Assembly: GCA_044425705.1 (NCBI GenBank)
Contig: JAWXVD010000019.1
Location: 1 to 37,215 of the forward strand
Direction: 5' to 3'
DNA length: 37,215 nucleotides
Origin: JAWXVD01 sp044425705
Lineage (GTDB): Bacteria; Bacillota; Clostridia; Lachnospirales; Lachnospiraceae
A program made the position numbers and the translations under genes. Under the pieces are notes generated by a model, which was not told the DNA's origin, made no database searches, and saw only the letters and a program-made list of their open reading frames with translations. This document shows positions 25,442-33,641 of this stretch, piece after piece. Position 1 is the stretch's first letter; each line of letters starts with the position of its first letter.

Positions 25442-26446
25442 ATGAGATTGAAACCTGGTAAGGTAGGAGAGAATGTTTTAAAACGTTCTGTCCTACAGCA
25501 GATAAAGACAAAAAGAGAAGAAGTATTAATTGGCGCAGGAATAGGGGAAGACTGTGCCTTTTTTATGTTAGAGGAAGATGAGATATTTGTGACTAGTATG
25601 GATCCGATTACTATTACATTTTCGGAAATTGGAAAATTATCAGTGCTTCTCAGCATGAATGACATTGCAGCTAGTGGTGCTACGCCAGTAGGTATTTTAG
25701 CTACTATTTTATTACCACCCAAAACTACAGAAAGCAAATTAAAGAGAATTATGGAGCAAATGGAAGAGCAATGCAAGCAATTGCAAATCCAATTAGTAGG
25801 CGGACATACAGAATCTACAGAAGCGGTAAATCAACCAATTATTACGATTACATCTATTGGAAAAATCAAGAAAGATGAAATGATGCAAAAGCCTGTAACA
25901 CATGGTCAAGATATTGTGCTTTCTAAATGGATAGGCTTAGAAGGAACAGGGATTATTGCAAAAGAAAAAGAAGAAGAACTGTCGGAGAAATTTCCAGCTT
26001 ATTTTGTAAAAGAGGCTAACTCTTTTTTACAATATTTATCTATTGTACCAGAGGCGGCAGTAGCCCGTAAGTCCAGCATCAGTTGTATGCATGATGTGGC
26101 AGAGGGTGGTATATTTGGTGCTCTGTGGGAATTAGCAGAAAAAGCTGAGGTTGGACTAGAGATTGATTTGAAAAAAATATCAATTAAGCAAGAAACAGTT
26201 GAAATATGTGAGTTCTATGAACTGAATCCTTATGATTTATTATCAGGTGGTGCGTTATTGATGGTGACGGATTATGGGCATGACTTAGTAAAAGAATTAG
26301 AAGTGGAAGGGATTCATAGTACTGTTATTGGCAAAATTGTAGAAGGTAATGATAGAATCATTATGAATGGGGATGAACGAAGGTTTTTAGAACCTGCGAA
26401 AATGGATGAAATTTATAAAGTAATGGCCCATATGGACAGATTTTAA
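25442..26446 (+). CDS. AIR synthase-like (PurM/HypE superfamily) protein
   Basis: ATP-binding protein of 334 residues in the PurM/HypE/ThiL/SelD superfamily. The N-terminal half has IGAGIGEDCAFF and DPITITFSEIG, the phosphate and metal-binding pattern of the AIRS fold, then SMNDIAASGATPVG. The C-terminal half has SISCMHDVAEGGIFGALWELAE and DLLSGGALLMV. HypE-type proteins dehydrate a carbamoyl group for hydrogenase cofactors, but no hyp genes are near and no HypE C-terminal Cys tail is seen, so a different substrate is likely. AAAAGGAC lies before the ATG. It is often found as an orphan in Clostridia. Confidence 0.75.
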   Translation: MRLKPGKVGENVLKRSVLQQIKTKREEVLIGAGIGEDCAFFMLEEDEIFVTSMDPITITFSEIGKLSVLLSMNDIAASGATPVGILATILLPPKTTESKLKRIMEQMEEQCKQLQIQLVGGHTESTEAVNQPIITITSIGKIKKDEMMQKPVTHGQDIVLSKWIGLEGTGIIAKEKEEELSEKFPAYFVKEANSFLQYLSIVPEAAVARKSSISCMHDVAEGGIFGALWELAEKAEVGLEIDLKKISIKQETVEICEFYELNPYDLLSGGALLMVTDYGHDLVKELEVEGIHSTVIGKIVEGNDRIIMNGDERRFLEPAKMDEIYKVMAHMDRF

Positions 26447-26447
26447 A

Positions 26448-26468
26448 TTGAAAAATAAGATTTTTCGA
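26448..26468 (+). terminator. Hairpin with shared AAG loop, before the Lrp gene
   Basis: TTGAAAAAT, loop AAG, ATTTTTCGA: nine pairs (one T-G), overlapping the end of the AIR-synthase-like gene region. The core is identical to the hairpin at 19860-19884. In both places a GGCA-containing stretch and a GAAAG-GATGGT gene start follow. Confidence 0.45.
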
Positions 26469-26518
26469 CTGGCAGTATAATATCATTTAGTGATGATAGG
26501 AAAGTGATGGTAATATAA

Positions 26519-27001
26519 ATGAGAGAGAAAATATTAACAATTATAGAAAAGAATAGTCGTATCGACTTAAATGAATTAGCGATTATATTAGGGGTAGATG
26601 TAGAAACTATTATAAATGAAATGCAAAAAATGGAAGAAGAAGGCGTGATTTGTGGTTATCATACTTTGATTGATTGGGAAAAAACAGAAATTGATAAAGT
26701 AAGCGCTTTAATTGAAGTGCGTGTAACACCGCAAAGAGGACAAGGATTTGATAATATCGCAGAACGAATTTATAAATACCCAGAAGTGCATGCTGTTTAC
26801 TTGATTTCAGGTGGTTATGATTTATTGGTAACGCTAGAAGGAAGATCCTTAAAAGAAGTATCATCTTTCGTATCTAATAAATTATCAACACTAGATAGTG
26901 TATTAAGTACAGCAACGCATTTTATTTTGAAAAAATATAAAGATCATGGAACTGTGCTAGCAACAAAATATGTAGATGAAAGGGAGAAATTCACACCATG
27001 A
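26519..27001 (+). CDS. Lrp/AsnC family transcriptional regulator
   Basis: Regulator of 160 residues. The N-terminal helix-turn-helix (about 1-55; RIDLNELAIILGVDVETI) is followed by the RAM ligand-binding alpha/beta domain (about 70-150; VSALIEVRVTPQRG, VYLISGGYDLLV), usually an amino-acid sensor. The start is preceded by GAAAGTGATGG with 8 nt to the ATG, the local leader form, and an in-frame stop lies in the leader. Its last codons overlap the aminotransferase start (ATGA), so the two are translated together. Such pairs are common in Firmicutes, where the regulator probably controls this or related amino-acid genes. Confidence 0.88.
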   Translation: MREKILTIIEKNSRIDLNELAIILGVDVETIINEMQKMEEEGVICGYHTLIDWEKTEIDKVSALIEVRVTPQRGQGFDNIAERIYKYPEVHAVYLISGGYDLLVTLEGRSLKEVSSFVSNKLSTLDSVLSTATHFILKKYKDHGTVLATKYVDEREKFTP

Positions 27002-28164
27002 GAAATCCACTTTCAGACAAAGTAACAGAGATTAAACCATCAGGTATTCGTAAATTTTTTGATATTGTAAGTGAAATGGAAGATGCTATTTCTTTGGGAG
27101 TAGGAGAACCAGATTTCGATACACCTTGGCATATCAGAGATGAGGGAATTTATTCACTAGAAAAAGGTAAAACATTTTATACTTCTAATGCAGGATTAAA
27201 AGAGTTAAAGGTTGAAATTTCAAAATATATCAATCGAAAAAACGGTGTTGTATATGATTATGATAAAGAGGTTATTGTAACCGTTGGAGGTTCGGAAGCC
27301 ATAGATATAGGGTTACGTGCAATGGTGAATCCGGGGGATGAGGTAATTATCCCTCAACCTAGTTATGTATCTTATGAGCCTTGTGCTATTTTGGCAGGTG
27401 CTACACCTGTAATCATTGACTTAAAAGGAGAAAATGACTTTAGGTTAACAGCACAGGAATTACGTGATGCAATTACTGATAAAACGAAAGTGTTGATTCT
27501 ACCTTTTCCCAATAATCCTACTGGCGCCATTATGGAGCAAAAGGATTTAGAAGAAATTGCAAAAGTGATTATAGAAAAAGATATTTTCGTGATGTCAGAT
27601 GAAATTTATTCGGAATTATCTTATAAAGATCAACATGTTTCCATCATTACGATTGATGGCATGAGAGAAAGAACTATTTTAATTAACGGATTTTCAAAAT
27701 CTTATGCTATGACAGGTTGGAGACTTGGCTATGCATGTGGACCAAAAGAAATTATAGAGCAAATGACGAAAATTCATCAATTTGCGATTATGTGCGCACC
27801 TACCACTAGCCAATATGCAGCAGTAGAGGCATTGAAAAATGGTGACGAAGATGTACGTAGCATGAAAGAATCCTATGATCAAAGAAGAAGATACCTACTG
27901 CATGCTTTTAGAGAAATGGGGCTTCCTTGTTTTGAACCATTTGGAGCTTTTTATGTATTTCCTTGTATTAAAGAGTTTGATATGACTAGTGATGAATTTG
28001 CAACAAGGTTTCTTTTAGAGGAAAAGGTGGCAGTAGTACCAGGGACGGCATTTGGAGATTGTGGAGAAGGATACTTAAGAATCTCATATGCGTACTCTAT
28101 GGAAAACCTGAAAATAGCAATTGGAAGGTTGGCTACCTTTGTGCAAAAATTAAAAGAAAAGTAA
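26998..28164 (+). CDS. Class I/II PLP-dependent aminotransferase
   Basis: Aminotransferase of 388 residues of fold type I, AspC/PatA-like. Recognisable features are SLGVGEPDFDTP near 32, the PLP phosphate-binding GGSEAID (about 97), FPNNPTGA (about 170), MSDEIYSEL (about 199), and the PLP-binding lysine K234 in NGFSKSYAMTGWRLGY. The Arg of YLRISYAYS near the C-terminus would bind the substrate carboxylate. The substrate cannot be decided: aspartate, an aromatic amino acid or an N-acetyl-diamino acid are all possible. The start overlaps the upstream Lrp gene by four bases, a strong sign of coupled expression. Confidence 0.9.
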   Translation: MRNPLSDKVTEIKPSGIRKFFDIVSEMEDAISLGVGEPDFDTPWHIRDEGIYSLEKGKTFYTSNAGLKELKVEISKYINRKNGVVYDYDKEVIVTVGGSEAIDIGLRAMVNPGDEVIIPQPSYVSYEPCAILAGATPVIIDLKGENDFRLTAQELRDAITDKTKVLILPFPNNPTGAIMEQKDLEEIAKVIIEKDIFVMSDEIYSELSYKDQHVSIITIDGMRERTILINGFSKSYAMTGWRLGYACGPKEIIEQMTKIHQFAIMCAPTTSQYAAVEALKNGDEDVRSMKESYDQRRRYLLHAFREMGLPCFEPFGAFYVFPCIKEFDMTSDEFATRFLLEEKVAVVPGTAFGDCGEGYLRISYAYSMENLKIAIGRLATFVQKLKEK

Positions 28165-28220
28165 GATAACCAATAGAATATTGATTTACGTAACTATAAA
28201 CGAGGAGGCAGAATTACCAT

Positions 28221-28715
28221 ATGAATATCATTTTACATCAACCAGAAATTCCAGCGAACACAGGAAATATTGGAAGAACTTGTGTTGCTACAAATACCAG
28301 CTTACATTTAATCGAACCCTTAGGTTTTCGTTTAAATGAGAAATCGATAAAGCGGGCAGGAATGGATTACTGGGAACACCTAGATGTCCATAGATATGTA
28401 AATTTTGAAGAGTTTTTAGAAAAAAATCCAAATGCAAAAATATGGATGGCATCAACTAAAGCAAAGCACGTTCATTCGGAGGTTGAATTTGGTGAAGATG
28501 ATTTCATCATGTTTGGAAAAGAAAGCGCAGGTATTCCGGAAGAGATTCTTGTAGAATATGAAGAATCTTGTATTAGAATACCTATGCTGGATAAGGTTCG
28601 TTCTTTAAACTTATCAAATTCTGTGGCCATTGTATTATATGAAGCATTACGCCAAGGAAATTATAAACAGATGAAGTTAGAGGGAGAATTGCATACATTA
28701 CAATGGAAAGAATAA
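28221..28715 (+). CDS. trmL: tRNA (cytidine/uridine-34-2'-O)-methyltransferase TrmL
   Basis: SPOUT-class RNA methyltransferase of 164 residues that uses SAM to methylate the ribose of the wobble base of leucine tRNAs. The sequence shows the typical opening MNIILHQPEIPANTGNIGRT, MFGKESAGIPEEIL, and the knot-forming IPMLDKVRSLNLSNSVAIVLYEALRQ near the C-terminus. The length is normal for TrmL. CGAGGAGGCAG precedes the ATG. It ends before a perfect hairpin, facing the two-component genes on the other strand. Confidence 0.93.
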   Translation: MNIILHQPEIPANTGNIGRTCVATNTSLHLIEPLGFRLNEKSIKRAGMDYWEHLDVHRYVNFEEFLEKNPNAKIWMASTKAKHVHSEVEFGEDDFIMFGKESAGIPEEILVEYEESCIRIPMLDKVRSLNLSNSVAIVLYEALRQGNYKQMKLEGELHTLQWKE

Positions 28716-28751
28716 TTGTAAGAGTTTAGTTATTTGTGTGTATAAATATAT

Positions 28752-28776
28752 AACTTTCAGCCGATGGCTGAAAGTT
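28752..28776. terminator. Bidirectional hairpin between convergent genes
   Basis: AACTTTCAGCC (28752-28762) and its perfect complement (28766-28776) around a GAT loop, in the 62-nt gap between trmL and the end of the histidine kinase gene. The T-runs are weak on both strands, but the placement between convergent genes favours a shared terminator. Confidence 0.6.
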
Positions 28777-28777
28777 A

Positions 28778-30196
28778 CTATTCATCTTCATCCACAATTG
28801 GAAGGGAAAAGATAAACTCTGTTCCCACACCTTCTGTACTGATTACATTAATATATTCATCATGGGACTGGATAATCTCTTTTGTGATAGAGAGACCTAA
28901 ACCAGTCCCTTTCTTATCTTTTCCTCTAGAAAGATCTGTCTTATAAAAACGATCCCAAATTAATTTTAAACTATCTTTAGGAATACCGATTCCTGTATCT
29001 TTTACAGAGACAAAGATTTTATTGTGCTTTTCTGTTGTCTCTATTTTAATCACTGAATTATGATGAGAAAATTTAATGGCATTGTCCGTTAAATTGTAGA
29101 GAACCTGTTGTATTTTGCCTAAGTCGGCTTTTACATACAGTTCTTCCCCAGTTAAAACTAAGGCAATTGCAATTTCTTTCGTTTGACAAGTGCCTTCAAA
29201 AGAAGCAGCAATTTTACGAATCACATCATTAATATCAAAGGTAGTCAGCTCTAAAACCATTCCTTTTGTATTTAAGTTATTTAAAGTTAATAAACTGTTG
29301 GTTAATTTAGTCAAACGTTCCGTATCATTTAACACAATATTTAAATATTTGGGATATAATTCAGGTGGAATGGTACCATCTAGCATGGCTTCTAAATATC
29401 CCTTGATTGAAGTCAGGGGGGAGCGAAAATCATGAGAAATATTAGCCACTAATTTCTTTTTATTATCTTCTCCTTTGGCAATTTCACTAGCCATATAGGA
29501 AAGCGTAGCCGCCAAATAGCCGATTTCATCTTCACTTTCAATCTGTAATTCATAATGCATATTACCGCTTGCATACTGCTCAGTAGCAATCGTAATCTTT
29601 CGGAGTGGAATATAAACCATCTCTGTAAAAAAGATTAAAATAATCAAAGACAGCAGAAACAACAATATCAGTGTAATGTAAGAAATGCTCAGTAAACTTT
29701 CTTTAGCCGCTGTAATACTAGTTATTGATGAATGAATCACAACATATCCATTTACCTTGTAATTGGTAGTAATGGGAGCAAATACACTTAACATTTCTTC
29801 GTCAAAGGAGTCAAAAAAGTCGCCAACTACGTAATAAGAACCAGCTGTGATGGTAGGGTCAAAATTCTCTACAATCAATTCTGTTTCCACGTCTATAGGA
29901 TTTTTGGAATCAAGAATCATACGCCCAGAAGGATTGATAATCCAAATAGTGGAATCTAGATAAGAATCTAGGGCGTCTAACTGATATTTTACAGTATCTA
30001 GAGATACTTGATTATTATATAAGTCGGATGCGTAGGTATTTGCAATATAGGTAGCTTGGCTATAAAGTGTTTCAGCTTTCTCACGTTTTAAATGTTCATA
30101 GGTCATGTTAGACACAAAGGTTGCCACCATTATAAATCCAAAAAAGCCAAAAAGTAGGTAGGCAAAGCAAAATTTTAAGTAAAGGGTCTTTCGCAT
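28778..30196 (-). CDS. Membrane sensor histidine kinase (HisKA/HATPase_c)
   Basis: Sensor kinase of 472 residues. The first membrane helix (about 8-30), an extracellular region of about 135 residues, the second helix (about 172-192), a HAMP linker (about 193-245), and HisKA with H255 in ANISHDFRSPLTSIKG follow in order. The HATPase domain has DNAIKFS, KDTGIGIPKDS and GTGLGLSI. The ATG at 30196 overlaps the stop of the response regulator by one base (TAATG on the minus strand), showing translational coupling; a longer in-frame opening inside the regulator is not needed. The signal sensed is unknown; the neighbourhood gives no hint. Confidence 0.92.
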   Translation of the reverse strand: MRKTLYLKFCFAYLLFGFFGFIMVATFVSNMTYEHLKREKAETLYSQATYIANTYASDLYNNQVSLDTVKYQLDALDSYLDSTIWIINPSGRMILDSKNPIDVETELIVENFDPTITAGSYYVVGDFFDSFDEEMLSVFAPITTNYKVNGYVVIHSSITSITAAKESLLSISYITLILLFLLSLIILIFFTEMVYIPLRKITIATEQYASGNMHYELQIESEDEIGYLAATLSYMASEIAKGEDNKKKLVANISHDFRSPLTSIKGYLEAMLDGTIPPELYPKYLNIVLNDTERLTKLTNSLLTLNNLNTKGMVLELTTFDINDVIRKIAASFEGTCQTKEIAIALVLTGEELYVKADLGKIQQVLYNLTDNAIKFSHHNSVIKIETTEKHNKIFVSVKDTGIGIPKDSLKLIWDRFYKTDLSRGKDKKGTGLGLSITKEIIQSHDEYINVISTEGVGTEFIFSLPIVDEDE

Positions 30197-30894
30197 TATC
30201 GTACCTCGAACTTGTAGCCAATGCCCCAAATAGTTGCAATTTTCCAAGTGTCATGATCTTTTATCTTTTCGCGCAATCTCTTAATATGTACATCTACAGT
30301 TCTTGTATCTCCAATGTACTCATAGCCCCATATTTGGTCAAGTAATTGCTCTCTGGTGAAAACATGATTAGGAGAAGCTGCCAAGAAATAGAGCAATTCT
30401 AATTCTTTTGGTGGCATATCCACAGGATTGCCCATATAGACTACTGAATAATTGGTTTGGTTAATCACTAAGTCTGCATATTCTACACGTTTCACATTTG
30501 GATCCTCTACTACAGTAGGAGCTGCTTTGTAGCGACGTAAAACTGCTTTTACACGAGCCACTAATTCTTTTGTGTCAAAAGGTTTTTCAATATAATCATC
30601 AGCACCTAATTCTAAGCCCAGTACCTTATCAAAAACTTCTCCTTTGGCAGAGAGCATAATAATAGGAACATTAGATTTTGCCCGTACCTCACGGCATACT
30701 TGATAACCATCAATACCTGGGAGCATAAGGTCTAATAATATGATATTAGGAAGAAAAGAGTCTACAGCAACTAAGGCTGATTCTCCATCATTTACTATTT
30801 GTGTTTCAAAACATTCCTTTGTAAAATACAAAGAAATCAGTTCTGCTATATTATTATCATCATCTACAATTAATATTTTTTGTTTGTTTACCAT
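30196..30894 (-). CDS. OmpR/PhoB-type response regulator
   Basis: Transcription regulator of 232 residues. The receiver domain has D11, D12 and the phospho-acceptor D55 in LLDLMLPG, with MLSAKGE and ADDYIEKPF at the expected positions. A winged-helix DNA-binding domain follows (MPPKELELLYFLAASPNHVFTREQLL, GDTRTVDVHIKRLREKI). The start at 30894 has GAAAGG about 12 bases upstream. A longer reading starting at 30918 would begin within a few bases of the predicted transcription start. It is first in a two-gene operon with the histidine kinase. Confidence 0.9.
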   Translation of the reverse strand: MVNKQKILIVDDDNNIAELISLYFTKECFETQIVNDGESALVAVDSFLPNIILLDLMLPGIDGYQVCREVRAKSNVPIIMLSAKGEVFDKVLGLELGADDYIEKPFDTKELVARVKAVLRRYKAAPTVVEDPNVKRVEYADLVINQTNYSVVYMGNPVDMPPKELELLYFLAASPNHVFTREQLLDQIWGYEYIGDTRTVDVHIKRLREKIKDHDTWKIATIWGIGYKFEVR

Positions 30895-30930
30895 AAGTGT
30901 TACACTACCTTTCATCATGTTTTTTGTTTT

Positions 30931-30960
30931 ATTATAAGTTATGTGTTAGTTTTATTGTAA
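30931..30960 (-). promoter_or_regulatory. Sigma-A promoter of the two-component operon
   Basis: On the minus strand, TTACAA (30960-30955), an 18-nt spacer and a perfect TATAAT (30936-30931). It sits in the short gap after mutS2 and points at the response-regulator gene. It suggests the pair is transcribed independently of mutS2. Confidence 0.6.
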
Positions 30961-30981
30961 CCAGAAAATAATGGGTGTAAC

Positions 30982-33360
30982 TTATTTTTCTTTAAAAGTT
31001 GCAATGGTGACACCTGCATCACCTTCGCCATATTCACCTAAACGATAAGACTTAATGTATTTTAATCGTTTTAAATGATTTTGTACAGCATTTCTCAGTG
31101 CTCCAGTACCTTTTCCGTGAACGATACGTACATTAGGTAAATGTGACAAGTACGCATCATCTAAATACTTATCTAATACAGAAATGGCTTCATCTACAGT
31201 CTTTCCTAACAAATTAATTTCAGGAGAAATAGAATAAGATTTTGACATTTTTATTTTACCAGCACTTGATTTCTGCATCTGTGATGCAGTTACTGGCATA
31301 TCATCCAATAAAATAATGTCTCGTATATTTACTTGTGAGCGGATGATACCACATTGTACGAATAAATTTCCTTTTTGGTCAGGAAGGGTACTTACACTGC
31401 CAGTTAATCCCATAGAGAGAATTTTGACAGAGTCACCTTTTCTTAATTGATTTGGTTTCACTGTTTGTTTTGTAGGCTGTTTTGATTTTAAAGTTAATTT
31501 TTCATTTTTTTCTTTGATTTTACTACGTACTTGTTCTCTAGATTTTTCTAAGTCTTTGATAGAATTTCCATTACCACCCTTTTGGAAGGTGCGAATGGTT
31601 TGGTCGGCAAAATCTTTAGCTTCCTGTAAAATATCTCTAGCCTGCTCATTGGCTTCTTGTAAAATCCGTGCTTTTGAAGTGTCGATTTTCTCATTCTTTG
31701 TAGTTAGACGATCTTTCAATTGCTTTACTTCTCGCTTATAAGAAGCGACTTCAGCACGTTCCTTTTCAATAGTAATTCGACTTTGTTCTAAATCGGAAAG
31801 TAAGTCTTCAAAGCTTTCTTTTTCTTCTGTAATTTGTTCTTTGGCAGCATCAATAATTTCGTCTGAAAGACCCAATTTAGAGGAAATAGCAAAGGCGTTA
31901 CTTTTTCCAGGGATACCGATTAACAAACGATAGGTAGGTCGAAGAGTCTCTAAACTAAATTCACAGGAAGCATTTTCTACAAAATTGGTAGTTAATGCGT
32001 AAATTTTCAATTCACTATAATGTGTAGTGGCCATAGTGCGAATGCCACGGTCGTGCAAAAAGTTTAGAATGGCAATGGCTAAGGCAGCACCCTCGGTAGG
32101 GTCAGTACCAGCACCTAATTCATCAAATAGACAAAAAGAATCTTGGTCTGCATGCTTTAATATAGAAACAATGCTAGTCATATGAGAAGAAAAAGTTGAT
32201 AAACTCTGTTCGATGCTTTGTTCATCTCCGATATCCGCATAGACTTCCTTAAAGACAGAAAGAATGGAGCGGTCAGCAGCAGGAATGTGTAAGCCAGCTT
32301 GCCCCATTAAAGTAAATAGTCCCACAGTTTTTAGAGAGACAGTTTTACCGCCTGTGTTAGGTCCAGTAACAACTAGTAAATCAAAATCCTTTCCGATATG
32401 AATATCAATAGGAACTACAGTTTTTTTATCTAATAAAGGGTGACGCCCTTTACGTATATGAATATAGTGATCGGTATTAAAAACAGGTTCTGTGGCATTT
32501 TGCTCCATAGCGAGCATAGCCTTGGCAAAAATAAAGTCTAATAAAGTAAGGAGCTGTTGATTATTAGAAATTTCATCAATATAATGGCTTACTTCTTCGC
32601 TTAAAGTGGAAAGAATTACTTGGATTTCATCTTCTTCTTGTAAATATAGTTCCTTTAATTGATTGTTTAAATTTACTACAGCAGTGGGTTCTATAAACAA
32701 GGTGGAACCAGTGGATGATTGGTCGTGAATCATACCGGGAACTTGTCCTTTATATTCTGCCTTAACTGGGATGCAATAGCGATTATTTCGCATGGTGATG
32801 ACAGCATCTTGCAAATAATTACGGCAAGAGCCATTTACCATAGAAGCCAATTGACTATGGATCTTATCATTAGTGAGAACCATAGAACGTCGAATATGCT
32901 TTAAGGTGCTACTGGCATCATCACAAATTTCATCTTCTGAAAGAATACATCTTCTGATTTCTTCCGATAGGAAAGTAAGTGGTTCGATGGCTAAGAAGTA
33001 TTCATCTAAAGAATCAGCAGGCGCATCATCACGTTCTTTTTTACCATAGGTTTTGATGCGATTGGCATTTTCTAATAAGGCAGCTATTTTTAATAATTCT
33101 GCACTAGATAGAATACTGCCAATTTCTAGGGATTTTAGACTCATACCTAAAGGTTTGTTTCCTCCGAAAGAAGTGGAACCTTTTTGGAAAATGCGACTCA
33201 GCGCATCTTTTGTTTCTGTTTGGTATTGACGTATTTTTTCGATATCTGTTATGGGAAGTAGGTTGCTACAAAGCTCTTTACCTGGTTGGGAAGTGGCTTT
33301 TTCTACTAATGTATGAATGATTTTCGTATATTCTAATGTGCGTAAAACTTTTTCGTTCAT
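30982..33360 (-). CDS. mutS2: MutS2 ATPase/endonuclease
   Basis: 792-residue MutS2 protein, the usual length. It lacks the mismatch-recognition domains of MutS. The core and clamp helices (about 1-310) lead to the ATPase with Walker A GPNTGGKT (333-340), DELGAGTDPTEG, and the signature STFSSHM and TTHYSELK segments. A long charged coiled coil with EKERAEVASYKREVKQL follows, then a KOW-like beta domain and the C-terminal Smr nuclease domain (about 715-792; LLGKTVDEA, IVHGKGTGALR). In Firmicutes MutS2 acts on branched DNA and on collided ribosomes. AGAAAGG lies before the ATG. The gene is divergent from the HtrA-like gene. Confidence 0.96.
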   Translation of the reverse strand: MNEKVLRTLEYTKIIHTLVEKATSQPGKELCSNLLPITDIEKIRQYQTETKDALSRIFQKGSTSFGGNKPLGMSLKSLEIGSILSSAELLKIAALLENANRIKTYGKKERDDAPADSLDEYFLAIEPLTFLSEEIRRCILSEDEICDDASSTLKHIRRSMVLTNDKIHSQLASMVNGSCRNYLQDAVITMRNNRYCIPVKAEYKGQVPGMIHDQSSTGSTLFIEPTAVVNLNNQLKELYLQEEDEIQVILSTLSEEVSHYIDEISNNQQLLTLLDFIFAKAMLAMEQNATEPVFNTDHYIHIRKGRHPLLDKKTVVPIDIHIGKDFDLLVVTGPNTGGKTVSLKTVGLFTLMGQAGLHIPAADRSILSVFKEVYADIGDEQSIEQSLSTFSSHMTSIVSILKHADQDSFCLFDELGAGTDPTEGAALAIAILNFLHDRGIRTMATTHYSELKIYALTTNFVENASCEFSLETLRPTYRLLIGIPGKSNAFAISSKLGLSDEIIDAAKEQITEEKESFEDLLSDLEQSRITIEKERAEVASYKREVKQLKDRLTTKNEKIDTSKARILQEANEQARDILQEAKDFADQTIRTFQKGGNGNSIKDLEKSREQVRSKIKEKNEKLTLKSKQPTKQTVKPNQLRKGDSVKILSMGLTGSVSTLPDQKGNLFVQCGIIRSQVNIRDIILLDDMPVTASQMQKSSAGKIKMSKSYSISPEINLLGKTVDEAISVLDKYLDDAYLSHLPNVRIVHGKGTGALRNAVQNHLKRLKYIKSYRLGEYGEGDAGVTIATFKEK

Positions 33361-33525
33361 GGTTTACCTTTCTATATTTCAATATGATTTTATCATAGCA
33401 TAAATATAGTAGAAATACTATGGTGGCTTGAGGTAAATCTTTAGAACTTTAGTTACAGGTTATGGATTGACCGTGAAATATAACTAACATTTTGCATCGG
33501 TATTGTAAAAAGTAATAAACCTTGG

Positions 33526-33554
33526 TTTACAAGAATGTAGGAATCAGATATACT
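33526..33554 (+). promoter_or_regulatory. Sigma-A promoter of the HtrA-like gene
   Basis: TTTACA (33526-33531), 17-nt spacer, TATACT (33549-33554), one mismatch from the consensus in each box. Transcription should start near 33561 and include the hairpin at 33585-33609. Confidence 0.7.
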
Positions 33555-33584
33555 TAACAGAAGGTAATTGAGAGATTTTAAGAC

Positions 33585-33609
33585 ACCATATAATCTGTGA
33601 TTGTATGGT
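33585..33609 (+). other. Leader hairpin before the HtrA-like gene
   Basis: ACCATATAATC pairs with GATTGTATGGT, 11 pairs with one T-G, around a TGT loop. It lies in the 5' leader, ten bases before the AAAGGAAGG ribosome site. As DNA it is also a near-perfect dyad that could be an operator just downstream of the promoter. Confidence 0.45.
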
Positions 33610-33641
33610 AGGAGACTTTAAAGGAAGGAATACTAATTTTT

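Noticed and set aside
28764..28946. Small plus-strand frame opposite the histidine kinase C-terminus
   Set aside because: It begins inside a terminator hairpin and is antisense to the well-supported kinase gene. No ribosome site is present.
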